A stretch of DNA of 64,000 nucleotides, taken from assembly GCA_963575745.1 (NCBI GenBank), contig CAUYUJ010016360.1:309001-373000 (forward strand). The letters run 5' to 3'. The position numbers were made by a program, and so were the translations under genes. Under the pieces are notes generated by a model. The model ran no database searches. It had not been told where the DNA came from and was given only the letters and a program-made list of their open reading frames with translations. The DNA is from Prorocentrum cordatum (Eukaryota > Sar > Dinophyceae > Prorocentrales > Prorocentraceae). Positions 48,404 to 59,615 of this stretch are shown piece after piece. How positions within the stretch are numbered: position 1 is the first letter of the stretch; each line of letters starts with the position of its first letter.

Positions 48404-50478
48404 ATATCCAGAGCATGCGTACGCCGAGCACCACACGTGATGTCTTCCACGCCGCACGTGCGATTGAGATTGAAGATGCCAAGCCACATGCACATTCAGC
48501 TATTTCCGAGGCTACGTATGTCCAAGCTGCAAATTCACGCCTTTGAACCGCTTTGGAAGACGACTGACAGAGCAGTCTTTGGCACTGCTAGCAAATCCCC
48601 CGCAGAGCCATGAGCCGTCTTCCGTTTTGTTGTCATCTAGTTAAACGTGCCTTCGTAGACGTTGCAATTAGATGGTCAGAGGTTCGTGCGCGGATGCATA
48701 GTCGGCTGAGCAATTTTCGCTTGTCTGCCACGTTGACATTTATGTTGTAAGCGTCTCTTGCTTCAGGCTTGAGCTCGTGTATTGTCGTGCCGTTTTCGCT
48801 TAGCTGATCTGCGTCCAGGAGTCTTGAAGGGCGTTGACGCCAGTTGAATTCGACGCAACTCGCTTGCCTGCTCTGAACCAAGCACACTGCAGAACCTTCA
48901 AGACATCGACAGGCTTCGGCAATCTCTGTGTGCTCCATTCGGCTTCCCCATGCGACAGTCCCTGGCCACCTTTGCCCCACCCGCCCCCTCAGTTTGAAGC
49001 AAGCAGAATCGTGCAGAGACGCTGCGGTTGGGATACAAGCCGGGTCAGTGGTGGACCATGCCACCCCGCACGTCAGTGCGCCTTGGGCGAGAATGTCACG
49101 TTTCGCGGGGGGCGTCTGGCCGCTGTTTTCCTCCGAGTTCCGAGCGGTATCCAGCGCGGGCGCCTCCGAGCCTTGCCGACATCCGCCGCTGCACGCCCAG
49201 ACCTCCGCGGCCCATGCATGGTCGAACGCCCAGATCGGGGATTGCGACTGGCCGCACAGTTGGCGACTGGCCGCCCAGACCTTCATCGCTGGTGGTGGGA
49301 CACGGCCCGAGATTCTGGGACCGCTAGGCCCCGTTTGCTTCCCCGGGGCGCCACGCGTCCAAACCTCCAGCCTGGAAGGTCCAGACTGCCTGGAAGGCGG
49401 GAGCAGATGCGGTCCGAAGGTCGCGCTGATGCGTCGACGATGTGGTTCAATCTTCGCACCCGCCCGTCCGCTCTGGCAGCTTGTGCGCGACCTCTGGACG
49501 AAAACCCTGAGAACGGAGGATGAGCTGTCCAGGGTGGAGGTCGAGCCTTCCTTTTTGTTGGAAGTTTCTGGGCCTCCGCACTCCCCAGGACGCGCGCTGC
49601 AAGAGCCACTCGACGACCGCCGCGCACTACATGGAGCGCTCGTGGAGGGGCTCCGGGGGGGGCGGTGAACGGGGGGGCGTCGCGAAAAAAGCGACGACGG
49701 CTTGTCTGCTGGACCGCGCATCGACGACTGACGATCGATGGCCCAGGATCGAGGATTACGGATCGAGGATCGGAGGCCGAGGAATGACCAATGAGGGCCG
49801 AGCGCCGACGCTCGCAGGCCGAGGTTCTGGTGGCCTCCGAGGCGCCGGCGGACTCCAGAGTGTTTCTCCAGAGTGCTTGGGGCATCCGAGACTCAATGTT
49901 TGTGTGTTCTATATTAATTTATTTGTTTATCGCGTATTCGTGCAGAGCAATTGTCAAAATATACACACGTAGATTGCAAGGAAGACCAGCCGTCAGGGGA
50001 AAAGGGAACAACGGGATCAGCACGGTGTCTCGGAAGTCCGCGCAGGCTTCTTGCACTGGCGCTGGGCCCGCCCCCATGGCGGTACCTCCGGCGCTGCGCC
50101 TGGCGCGCTGCGCGCGCCAGGGAGGGAGGCTGAGCGCCGATCTTCCCGGGACGGCTGGTCCTTCCTGAGTCTCAGCTGTTCATTTTTTTGCTGGGGATGA
50201 ATGGGCTGCTGACAGACGCGGCCCGCGGCGAAACAAACTGTCCACGTCAAGCCAAGTTGTTGGTGAAGGTTGAGAGTGGGCGGGGCGGAGAGAGGGGAGA
50301 CGGGGGAGCGGCGCGTAGGAGCAGGGGGGGGGAGAAATGAGGGGCGGCGCTGGCGCTGGAGGGGATGACGGAGCAAGATGAGGATGAGATGAGATGTGAG
50401 TTGGACAGGGGCGCAGTGGAGGAAAAAGGAGTTGAGTGAGGAGGAGGGCGGCAGGAGGATAGCGAGGAGAAGGAGGAA
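48404..50478. other. No recognisable gene
   Basis: Mostly non-repetitive. Long overlapping frames at 48630-49720 on both strands show no domain. The GGCGCG-CTGC-GCGCGCC palindrome recurs at about 50095-50130. Confidence 0.4.
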
Positions 50479-50575
50479 GGAGGAGGGAGGAGGAGGAGGA
50501 GGAGGAGGAGGAGGAGGAGGAGGAGGCCGAGGAGGAGGCCGAGGAGGAGGCCGGCGAGGAGGCCGACGAGGATGC
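50479..50575. repeat. (GGA)n then GGCCGAGGA tract
   Basis: GGA repeats grading into a 9- to 12-bp GAGGCCGAGGAG repeat. Confidence 0.9.
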
Positions 50576-50788
50576 ACTGCGCGAGCGCCAGCCCGCGGCG
50601 CCCCCCTCCCTCGCCCCTGGCCGTGCCCGCCGCCCTCTCTCGCCCGCCCATGCCTCGCCGCCCCTAGCGCGCAGCCCTCGGCTCCACCAGCCGACGGCCC
50701 TCGGCACTCTTGACGGGGAGCCCCGGCCCCACTGGTCCCTCTTCTTCTTGGCTCCCCTTGACTCCGGAGCGAACGAGGGACGCACACG

Positions 50789-50976
50789 TACAGTCGGGGC
50801 GCTGAAGAAGGAACCCTTCTCTTTGGGGAGGGGCTCCGCGTTCCTTCATTGTTTCACAGTTTGCCCTAGTTTTTTTTTGTTTTTCCAGATTTTCGATGGG
50901 AAATCAAAGTTTAACTTATGGAAAAAAGGGGCCTCGTTCCTTATTTAGGGTTCCTTAGGTCAACGCCCCGATTGTG
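50789..50976 (+). mobile_element. Tc1/mariner-type MITE (family A), copy 3
   Basis: 188 bp. Left end TACAGTCGGGGCGCTGA intact; right end TCAACGCCCCGATTGTG has three changes. The interior is near-identical to copy 2 (CAAAGTTTAACTTATGG; AAAAAAGGGGCCTCGTTCC). Confidence 0.88.
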
Positions 50977-52078
50977 CATGAATCCACGCTGGTTGATCGA
51001 GAGTTCGCGCGGCACGGAGGTTCGTCTTTTCGCGGCTGGTCTCGCGGGTCAAAGGGCCGCGTTCGTGCACATAGCTGGGCGCGTACATCCTCTGTGGGCT
51101 CCCTGTCAAAGACGTCCGCGCCTTTTCTGTTTCTGTTCCCCGTGTTGCACTCGGGGGGCCCCTGACAGGCCAGAAGGGTTAGCAGGACCGAGCTCCTCGT
51201 TAGTCCCGACCCCCTCCTCCTCCTCCTCCTCCTCCACCTCCTCCTCCTCCTCCTCCTCTCCTCCTGGTCCCATACACGGCGCGCTCCAGACCGGGCCCCG
51301 CCCTCGCCTTTTCTCGGGAGGCCCGCGCCTCTCCCTCGGCTCCTCCGGCCCGCGGGCGCAGGACGAGCGCCGCTCCGTGCCGGCGGGGGGGCCCGGCGGA
51401 CGCAGGAGCCGCCCCCTGGGAGGCGCCAGGGCTTCGGGCCTCAGTGGCTCCCAGGGGTCTTCGAGGGAGGTCCGCGCCCCTCCCTCGGCCTCTTCGGCCC
51501 GCGGGCGCAGGGCGGGAGCCCCTCCGCCGGCGGGGGCCCCGGCGGACATCCTCCTCCTCCTCCTCCTCCTCCTCTCCTCCTCCTCCTCCTCCTCCTCCTC
51601 CTCCTCCTCCTCCTGTAAGCCACAACTCGGGTGTGCCGACGTTGTTTCACGAGCGCGTCCTGGCTTCTTGACGGCCCAGTTTTCGTGGGAGGTTTGCAGT
51701 GGGAGCTCGCGTCAGAGATCTCAGATGGCGTCTCGTCGTCTTCAGGATGGGCCCCGTCAGGCCAAGCCGCGTCCCCCGTACCCGAGTCTTAGGTCTCCCC
51801 GACCCTAGGAGATGCCAGGGCTTCGGGCCTCAGGGCTTCCAGCACGGAGCGGGCAGGTCGCGCAGGCGTATAAGTGGGGGCCCGGCTACCGACACGATGC
51901 TGCTCTCGGGGCAGGTTGTGATCACATCCGAGGGCTGCCTGTGGCACGCCTCGCCTTCTCTTGAGGCCGAGGCCGACCTGCCCCCAGTGCAAATCGTGAG
52001 ACTCGCACGACTTGCACCAGTGGCGCACCAGCTTCTCGCGATATCGGCTGTTATCCAGGGGAGGGGGGGGGGACGGCA
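50977..52078. other. No recognisable gene; CTC runs
   Basis: (CTC)n at 51205-51262 and 51548-51615. The GC-rich stretch between repeats itself: CTCGGCCTCTTCGGCCCGCG at 51485 and CTCGGCTCCTCCGGCCCGCG at 51335. Confidence 0.5.
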
Positions 52079-52079
52079 A

Positions 52080-52196
52080 CATACGATTCGCGGTAACATT
52101 ACCATTCGCGTTGGCGCCGTCTGGGGTTTACGTCTACCGTATACCTCCTAGTGGCCATTTCCAGACGGCGCCGGCTCGAATCGTGACGTTACCAGG
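52080..52196. repeat. Short foldback sequence
   Basis: CATTCGCGTTGGCGCCGTCTGG at 52107 and CCAGACGGCGCCGGCTCGAAT at 52161 are inverted complements with two mismatches. GGTAAC and GTTACC lie outside them. Confidence 0.7.
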
Positions 52197-52988
52197 GAGG
52201 AGGGAGGGAAGGGGGCGTCCCCGGGAACGGGGGCTATCGCGAATCGTTGAAAAGCGCGCTTGAGGGCAGAAAAACCAGTTTCCTCGATTTCCCTGGTTTC
52301 TCGGTCCTCGTCTCCACTTCAAACTCTTGTCGAGGTGCCCTGTCCTGCCGCCGCGCGCGGGGGGTAGGAACCTGCCAGCAGGCCGCATGCGGCGGCCCTC
52401 GCCCCCCGATCGACAGCGCGGCAGCGCACGACGATTTCCTGCAGCCGCCGTGCACCGTCGCCAGACCGGCCCGTGGCGCCCTGGCAACCGCTGGCCGCAG
52501 CGGCGCGATCAGGTCATGATCCGGCCAGCTGCCTCGGCGATGCAAGCGGGAACCGGCGCGTACAGCCGGGACGCCGACGCTGGAGCGAGGGAAGCGCTCA
52601 GGTTCGGCAGGGGCTCGCTGCTCCTCTCGGTCCTTCCACGGTGGTTCCTCTGGAGCGCTCGGCGTGCACCCAGGCGCTGTGAGGCCCAGAGGGGTCTTCG
52701 TTCCGTATTCCACGCTCCCTGTGGTGGCGGCTGGATCAGGCAGGCCCAGGCTCGAGCTTCATCCCTCCTGGCCATGGAGTTCTGGAGCGCTCTCACCCAG
52801 ATCCTACGCGTCCGAAGACTTGCGGCTCAACGCTCTGGACGAGCCGGTCGCGACCGAAACTCCGCCGCCGATCGCGGCTTTTGGTGGTAATTTGCGAGCC
52901 GCCGGCGTTTTTTCGAAGCCCTCGCCCTTGGACCCCGACGCGCAGCCTCTTCGCTACTGGAAGTCGACCCCATCTGGTCGCGACCGAT
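52197..52988. other. No recognisable gene
   Basis: GC-rich unique sequence with no exon-like block or known repeat. Confidence 0.4.
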
Positions 52989-52993
52989 AGTTG

Positions 52994-53155
52994 TCAGGAG
53001 GGGAAAAAACACACAGACATAATGAATCGTCGATTCCCCAGAAAATATCGGAAAATATGGGAAGTGGGGGGGAAGACAAAAACCCAGAAAATACTTGAAA
53101 TATAGGGAATCCGGTTATTTGTGTGTATTTATTTGTGTGTCCCAGGGCCCCTTCA
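52994..53155 (+). mobile_element. Short element family M, copy 4 (target duplication AGTTG)
   Basis: 162 bp, ends TCAGGAGGGG and GGGCCCCTTCA, flanked by AGTTG at 52989-52993 and 53156-53160. Confidence 0.9.
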
Positions 53156-53342
53156 AGTTGGCGCGACCGAAATCCGTTACCAAATAGTCCCGATCGCGGA
53201 TGCTCTGGGTCAGAGCGTTCCGGGACACTCTGAAGCGGACACGGCGCCCGATGCACCTTCCAGGCCCGCTGGCTGTCAGATGTGTTCCCGATGTTTCCCG
53301 ACATGGCATTGGCCCGGTCCCAGTTTCGACTCGCTTCCTCTC

Positions 53343-53532
53343 GGGGGCGGCAAAGAGGGGGGAGATGACTAGGGGGGGTGGACATCATGGCGGGGGCCAT
53401 GATACTTCCCCAGATTTCATGGCGCCTTTTCTTATTTCATTACGTCCTTGGTCCCCCGCTGGGCCGCGCACATGCCGCCGGTCATGATTTGCACCCCCCC
53501 CTCTTGGACACCCCCCCTCTTGGCCGCTCCCG
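53343..53532 (+). mobile_element. MITE-like element family G, copy 2
   Basis: 190 bp, collinear with 22892-23081 throughout, same orientation. Confidence 0.85.
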
Positions 53533-54094
53533 ATCCTCGATGGCACTCGTGAAATTGCATTTCCTCGATGGCCCTTTGAGGGGGCCCTGGAGGCCGAAAG
53601 CAGCAGCAGTCCTTCCGCCGTGTTTTTTTGTCACGTCGCGGGCCTCTCGGGCCGCGGCGGCCGCGCGGAACGATCCGGGCATTCCCGGGAGGGGACGCTG
53701 TCGACGAGGCGCAGCCGTTGAGAGGCATCCCTTGGCTCGAACACCGCTGAGAACCAACGCCAACCAGCACGTCCGAGAGCCTTGTAACTTTCGCAGTCGA
53801 GTCCTCGCCACCGGGCCCCGACTCTTCCGCGAGAAACCAAGCCGTTCCGAGAAGAAGGGGAAGTGGGGATACTCCAGGTCCCTGATTAATCGACCCGCCT
53901 AACAAAAACGGACGTCCCTGCAAATGCGATCTAATATTCCGGACCACTTTCTTCGACGGGGCGCCTCAATAAACGGAACCCCCTAAGCTCCAATCCAAGG
54001 AAAGCGCCCTAATAAACCGGACCCCCCAGTTACGCAAAAGGCGCCTTAAAAACCAGACCCGGGGGACGATTAAATAAGGGATTTGGAGTACATC
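53533..54094. other. No recognisable gene; family E relic and CCTAATAAAC repeats
   Basis: Minus-strand family E relic at about 53660-53770. Between 53960 and 54060 CCTAATAAACCGGACCCCC-like units occur three times with drift. Confidence 0.5.
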
Positions 54095-54236
54095 CCCAGG
54101 GGGCTATTCGGAGCACCACTCTCGAGAATGGATGGACGCACCCCGATCGTGTCTCCCCGAGTTGGGCCCCACATGTTCTAGACCAGTCGAAGGGCCCACG
54201 AAGTCGGGGATAGGGGTCGGCATACTTGTCCCATGT
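54095..54236 (+). repeat. Dispersed repeat family L, copy 3
   Basis: CGTGTCTCCCCGAGTTGGG, CACATGTTCTAGACCAG and AAGTCGGGGATAGGGGTCG in family order. Confidence 0.72.
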
Positions 54237-54370
54237 TAAATCTCGAGCCTCGAAGTCTGTCGTCTCTCCTCCTCCTCCCCCTCCTCCTCCTCCTGGCACA
54301 AGGCCCCCTCGAGCAGCCGCCCTGGCGCTGTGCATCCATCTGGCTCAGGCGCGCGCGGAGCCCAAGTAAT

Positions 54371-55398
54371 TCTAGACGCTTCGCGTATCCCCACCAGCCC
54401 ATCCAGAAACGATGTCCAGGAACGCTGACGGAAGAGGGGATGAAGAGACTCACACAGTGAACCGGAGCGGGCAACAATGTTGAAGTGGGAGATCTTTTGT
54501 GGCGAAGGTTGCAAGTGTTATTGCTGGTGCTCTTGCTCCTGCTGGTACTGGTGCTGCTGTTGCTGTTGCTAGTGCTGCTGCTGTTGTTGCTGATGGTGCT
54601 GGTTCTCGGATGGTGAGTAGACGGATAAAGGGGAGGAGGAGGAGGAGGAGAGGAGAGGAGAAGAAGAAAAAGAAGAAGAAGAAAAAGGACAAGGAGAAGG
54701 AGGAGGAAGCAGGGCGGACATATGATCCTCTTAGGATGTCTCTTGGGGGTTGTTTTGGAAACCTCTTGGAGCGTCTGGGGGGGATCTTGGGGGCTTCGGG
54801 GATCCTCGTGAAGCCTCTTCGGGTCTCTTGGAGGTCTCTTGAATGCCTCTCGGAGCCCCTTGGGATATCTCGTGGGCGTTTGTTTTGAAGCCTCTTGCGA
54901 CGTCTCGGGGGTCTCTTGGCGGTCCTGAGGACTCTTGAGCGTCTTGGGTGCCTCGGGGAGGCCGCTTGGGGTCCTCTTGGGGGTCTTTTGGGGGTCTCTT
55001 GGGGCCATTTTGGGGCTATCTTGGGGCCATCCTGGGGCCTTTTGGGGCCTCCTGGGCGCCTCTTGGGCCCGTCTGGGCTCCTTTGGGGGCCTTGTCGGGG
55101 CGTTTTTGGAAGCTTTAGGGGCTCTCTTGGGACCATCTTGGATGATATCTGTCAACGAAGGGGGGTTCCTTATACGCCCCCGCCCCCCAGGAGGCCAAAA
55201 TGGTGCCAAAACCATACTAAAACCAATGATTTTTGTTTCCTCGCCGAGGCCGTTTTGCACGCTCCGACACCTCGCGGAACCCCCTGTCAAGGTCCATGGG
55301 GAGGGGGTAGGGGGAGGGGTAAACCCTTCCCCGAAGGGGAAGAGGTGGAAGAGGAAACTCCCTGAACCACCGACGCCCAGAGGGCTGGTGGGATTAGC
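54371..55398 (+). repeat. Composite repeat Q, copy 3 (most complete)
   Basis: Head module TTCTAGACGCTTCGCGTA and CAGCCCATCCAGAAACGATG (54372-54420), (GCT)/(TGC) and (GGA)/(GAA) runs (54520-54705), CTTGG array (54720-55140), then GATATCTGTCAACGAAGG, CCCCCGCCCCCCAGGAGGCC, CTCGCCGAGGCCGTTTTGCA, CCTTCCCCGAAGGGGAAGAG and AGAGGGCTGGTGGGATT. About 1.03 kb. Confidence 0.82.
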
Positions 55399-56712
55399 GG
55401 CCGGCACGCGCCTGCGACCGAGGCGCTGGGCGGCGGGGACGTGAGGATGCAGAGAAGGAGCAGCCCCTGAAAGCAGTGATTCAGAAGCCTTACTCCATTC
55501 CGCCGACCCCCTGACGAAGTGAGGAGCCCATGGGGAGTGCCAGGGCATGTTGTGGTCCTACGGGCCGTGCCCACACATGCACCGATGGTGGGCCAACATA
55601 TGCTTGACAGGGGGCAGCCAACTTTCCAGAGGCTGGATTACCTAGCCCGCTGAATCCCTTCCTGGGCAAGCCCACGTCATACCACGCGCCTCCTCGTCGA
55701 GCAGCCTGACCGCTGCGGAGCACCCCACGAGTGGCTTGGTATCGCTCGGTCGCTCGGTGCCCGTTTGGAGGCGACGGTGGTCAAAGGCGAGGCAGGTTCG
55801 CCCCACCCTTAGCATTCATAGGAAGCTGCACGAGCATAAACTTTCGAAAGACCTCGCGGATTTCTTGCGTCGGCGTTGTGGGCCCCCGTGGCGGCGCCTC
55901 TGACGCCGCCCCTGGCGCCCTCCGCGCGCCAGGGGGGGGGGCCCAGCGCCGATCCGAGAAACCCGCGAGGAGATCGGACAGTTCATGCTCATACTGGCCG
56001 TGATTCCTTGTTGCCTTAAAAATTAAGCGCACACCCTCAGCCGGCGCAAGTGCAACGCCTCCTGCGCCGCGTTGTGATCTTCCAGGCATCTCGAGGCATT
56101 TTCGGGATTGGCCGAGCGCGGGTCCCGTGAGCACGCCGGGAGGAAGTCGAGGGGGGTACGACCTCCGATCTCCCTCCCGCTCCCCTTCAAAAAAGTCGGA
56201 GGGGGGTCGAAGCCGCTCCACCCTGGACTCCAGATTAGCACTCGGGGGGGGGGGAAGGGGTCGAACTCTGCCCCCCCCCCCCCCCCGCTCCCGCCCCGGC
56301 GCTGGCAAGTGACGACGACGTGTCCCGCCAGCCCGACGGACCAGCCCACAACGACGACGTGCCCATACCGCCCGACTTGCAGGCGACAGCGACGGCGCCG
56401 ACGACGGCGGCGACGGCGACGGCGACGGCGACGCGACGACGGCCGTCGCAACGAACGGCGTCGTCTGCTGGCCGGCGACCCCCCGCTCCCTCCCGAGGGA
56501 GGGGGGTTGCGAGGGGCTCTCGCCGGGGAGGGGGGTCGGGCGTTGCTAGAATTGAGTCGGGCCTGTCCCTCTACAGGGGGAATATTTAAAAAAATGTGAA
56601 AACATAGTCTGGGAACTATTTTTGGGGCATTTTTTTGCCATTTTTGAGCATTTTTGGGGTATTCTTTATTTTTCGCCGAGAATCCCCCTGTAGGGGGACA
56701 CGCCCGACATAA
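55399..56712. other. No recognisable gene
   Basis: An inverted repeat CCCCTGGCGC...GCGCGCCAGGGG lies at 55907-55935. C and G homopolymer runs occur at 56245-56290, CGACGG-rich repeats at 56380-56460, and an A/T-rich patch at 56590-56690. Confidence 0.45.
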
Positions 56713-57095
56713 TGCTAGAAGTGCCCCTGGCCCAAGGTGCCCCCAGCTGTTCGATCCATCTTGGGGCCCCTCTGGGGCCCTGGAGGCCTCGTGAAGGGGT
56801 GCCCTGGAGGCCGTTTGGGCTACCCCGAGAATCCTGGGGGCACCGTGGCCCATGGGCACTTCTGCTGCACGAGTGAAATGGGCACGGAAAACATGGGTAC
56901 AATGCCCAACAGCAGTTCCTGCTCATTGTAAACAGGGCTCGCTGTCCGCGCCGCCGCGGCCTGTGTCCATTTGAGACAGAAGGCCGCCTGCCCAACAGCG
57001 GCCGCTGTTGGTTTGGGGCAACATTTGTGGTTGGGCATTGTACCCATTTTTTCCGCACCCGTTTCGGGCGCCCAAACTTCTAGCAACACCCGATG
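56713..57095 (+). mobile_element. Inverted-repeat element family J, copy 2, interrupted by family I
   Basis: Left arm TAGAAGTGCCCCTGGCCCAA at 56715. The right arm, GGGGGCACCGTGGCCCATGG then GCACTTCT at 56836-56864, is followed by a family I element. The distal family J flank (CTTCTAGCAACACCCGATG, compare CTTCTAGTAACACCCGATG at 17235) reappears at 57077 on the far side. Confidence 0.75.
56871..57071 (+). mobile_element. MITE-like element family I, copy 2 (nested in family J)
   Basis: About 200 bp. Left end CGAGTGAAATGGGCACGGAA then AACATGGGTACAATGCCCAA; right end TTGGGCATTGTACCCATTTT then TTCCGCACCCGTTTCG. Terminal inverted repeats are about 35 bp. Confidence 0.85.
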
Positions 57096-57839
57096 GGGGA
57101 GGGGAGGGGTCCCAGTTTCGGAAAGGGGGGGGTCGGAGGAAGGGGGGTCCCAGTTCGACTGCGGCGTGCACGGAAGGTGCTCTCCGAAAGGTGGTCGTTC
57201 CCTCGGATTTCCGAAGGACTCCTGAGGGATGCCCCATGGTTTTCTCGAGGACATCACAGGTGAACCAAGTGAGTTTTGCATGAGGGGGGGGGGCGGGGGA
57301 GAATTTCGATGAGAGGAGGCGAGGTGCAGAGACATGCTCGGCAGGGGAAGCGGGAGCAGGAGCAGGAGGGAGAGGACGATCAGGGGCGAGGTCTCAGGAG
57401 GGAGGACGCCCACACCTCGGTGCAACAGCAACTCGTTCGGCCCATGAAGACAGGTAAGGAAGCGGCGGCATCGCCTTTGCTTGAAGGTTGCGCTTGGCAG
57501 TTGGAAGTGCTCAGGGCTTTTATCGTAGTGATTGATGGTATCATATGCGCAGCTAAGCACAGCTCCATTACTTGTTCTTAGTTAGTTCTCGATTACCTTG
57601 CGCACGTCGAGAACTATAAGTAATGTTTCAAACAGTTGGGGGCAGCTCATGCTCACTGTTGTCTTTGCTGGTGTAGTGCTCGGGCTCGGCAGCTGGCCCA
57701 GGGGGGGCCGATGCAGCCTCTGCCGCCCAAGAGGTGTCGTGCCCGCCCGTGCAAGAGCGCAGCCTGTGTGGCAGTGCACAGTGGACAGCGTGGCGCGTCC
57801 ATCGGCGGCGAGCGAGGGATGGGGGGAAGTGAGAAGGAG
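57096..57839. other. No confident gene; one possible exon
   Basis: A plus-strand frame (about 57309-57451) rich in Gln/Glu/Arg ends VQQQLVRPMKT at CAG|GTAAGG, a good GT donor. No family recognised, so it is not called as a gene. Confidence 0.3.
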
Positions 57840-58185
57840 AGGTTTCGGGCTCGAGGCTCTGGGTTTTCGGGCGTCTTCGTGGGTGCTCGGAGGCGTGTCG
57901 ACCTCGGGATGCGTCCCAGCGGCTGCGCCTCGCCGAGAGCGTTCCGGGGATGCCTGGATCGTCCCGAACGGTCGCCAGCGACCCGAGTCATGACCCGAAA
58001 ACCAAATTCCGCAGCGAGCGAGGGGAGGGATGAGAAGGAGAAGGCCTTCCCATAAGGCGGCGGGACTGCTCAGAAGCCCTCGCGCCTTCCGAGAAGGGTT
58101 TTCTGTTTTCGGGGAAGGCTCAGAAGACTTCTCAGAAGGCCGGGGGACTTCCGAACCCTCTGAGCAGGCCTTCTCCTTCTCACTC
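57840..58185 (+). repeat. Family E repeat plus inverted-repeat tail, copy 4
   Basis: Same two-part structure as 36215-36535. The tail carries AAGGCCTTCCCATAAGGCGG and its inverted partner CTCTGAGCAGGCCTTCTCC. Confidence 0.72.
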
Positions 58186-58309
58186 CCCCCCTAGCTCGCA
58201 GCCGAACAGTAGACAGCGTGGCGCTTCCAACAGCTCACCTCTCTGGCGGCACCGTGTTCTGAGTCGCCTTTCCGGACGGGCCGTCCCCCGCACCATCCCC
58301 CTTTCGGAG

Positions 58310-58465
58310 GGCACCAACTATACACCAACACCGATCCTGGCCCAGGATCACCCTGGGCCCAGGATCGGTGTATATGCCTTCTTGCGCAGGGCAGGAGGGC
58401 GTATACACCGATCCTGGGCCCAGGGTGATTCTGGCCAGGATCGGTGTTGGTGTATAGTTGGTGCC
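58310..58465. repeat. Near-perfect long palindrome (foldback), arms about 67 bp
   Basis: Left arm from GGCACCAACTATACACCAAC; right arm ends in its complement GTTGGTGTATAGTTGGTGCC. The arms match with only about three differences around a loop of roughly 20 bp (58376-58396). Nested palindrome CCTGGGCCCAGG in each arm. Confidence 0.92.
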
Positions 58466-59264
58466 TTCCTACCCTTCCCCTGGGAATGTGCGCGCTCTGC
58501 CGCCGCGCGGCCAGGGAGCATGCGCAGCGCCTGCGACTTGGAGCAGCTTCCCTACGGGGCAGCTCCCCGTGACAGGCCACGAGTACCCCTCCCACCCCCT
58601 CCTGAGGGCCTCTCCTCCCCTGAGACCCGACGGTAAAAACAATCGACCGGAGCTCTGGGCCGCAGCATCTTGCAGCAGTCATCCGAGCCGGATCCATCTG
58701 TGATGTTCCCCGGGCCCGAAATCAGGCAAAGTCGCTCGCATGCAACGCCACAATTTTAAGAAAGGGCCGCGAAGAAACTCCCCCATCTGAGGGACACCCT
58801 GGCTTTTGGGTCAAAGCTCTACTCTCTGGCGGCTGTTCGTGACGATCCGGGCGCCCCTGGACGCCTCGCTGCGAGGCGCAGTTGCTGGAGAGCGGCCCGA
58901 GGTTGGAAAGCCGCCGAGATCTGACGACAAAATCCGACAGCCTCTAACCTCGAGCCTCTTTCCTCCCCCCCGCCAGCGACGGTCCAGGGGCGACGTGGGG
59001 CGACGCGATGACCAGTGTTCCCAGCCGCCACGGTTGTTGCTGCGTCGTCGGGGGCAGGGACATGACAAGGATACTACGTTCGCAGCCACCACCGCGCACA
59101 GTGTAGTGGACAGTCTTCGGGGTAGGTTCGTTCGCGAGCGTGACACGTTCAACAAAGTATGTACTCTATGTTTCGGGCGAAGACCCGCACATCTCAGTGC
59201 ACACATGTGCGGCTCCCGCGTCGCTTTGATACGAGGGATTCGCCTCCCGGCCAGCGGCCGTCCA
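58466..59264. other. No recognisable gene; minus-strand family E relic
   Basis: Minus-strand family E relic at 58830-58910. The block CCAGCGACGGTCCAGGGGCG at 58974 is repeated, diverged, at 59252. Confidence 0.45.
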
Positions 59265-59420
59265 GGGGCGATGTGGGGCGACGAGGTGGCCAGCTCGCAC
59301 AGCGCCGACGCCGCCAGCGCCTTCAGCTTCGGGGACGCCCGCTCGCCGGCGTCGCCGGCGAGCCCGGGCCGGTCAGACGGACCGCTCGCGCGGAGCGCGC
59401 CCGGACGCAGACATGTTTGG
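59265..59420 (+). CDS. Possible exon with start codon, low confidence
   Basis: After CCAG (59261-59264) an ATG at 59271 opens MWGDEVASSHSADAASAFSF then GDARSPASPASPGRSDG. It runs to about TTTG|GTAAAG at 59420. Composition is Ser/Ala/Asp rich, like a disordered N-terminus, and could be chance in GC-rich DNA. No family or neighbour supports it. Confidence 0.22.
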
Positions 59421-59429
59421 TAAAGCTTA

Positions 59430-59615
59430 CGTGTGTATATCTGTATATATATATAATACAGAGGCAGAGAGAGAGAGAAAGAGAGCGAGAAAGGGACATA
59501 CGCGTGCATTTCTCTCTTTTTTTTTTTTTTCTCTCTCTCTCTCTCTCTGTGCAAATCTGCATACAATACTAGAAGCATGTGTATAAATATACGTATATGC
59601 CACACACACACGGTG
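59430..59615. repeat. (GA)n, poly-T and (TC)n low-complexity block
   Basis: TATATATATA, GAGAGAGAGAAAGAG, T(13) and (CT)n follow one another, then ATATACGTATATGCCACACACAC. Confidence 0.85.

Noticed and set aside
48630-49720. A 362-codon minus-strand gene with overlapping plus-strand frames
   Set aside because: Several overlapping frames of similar length on both strands without domain features, typical of GC-rich non-coding DNA.
54178-55548. A minus-strand gene encoding a Pro/Gln/Arg-rich repeat protein (also 14807-15245 and 18272-18838)
   Set aside because: It coincides with the CTTGG arrays of composite repeat Q. Copies drift in frame and include indels, so selection on protein is not evident; kept as a finding only.
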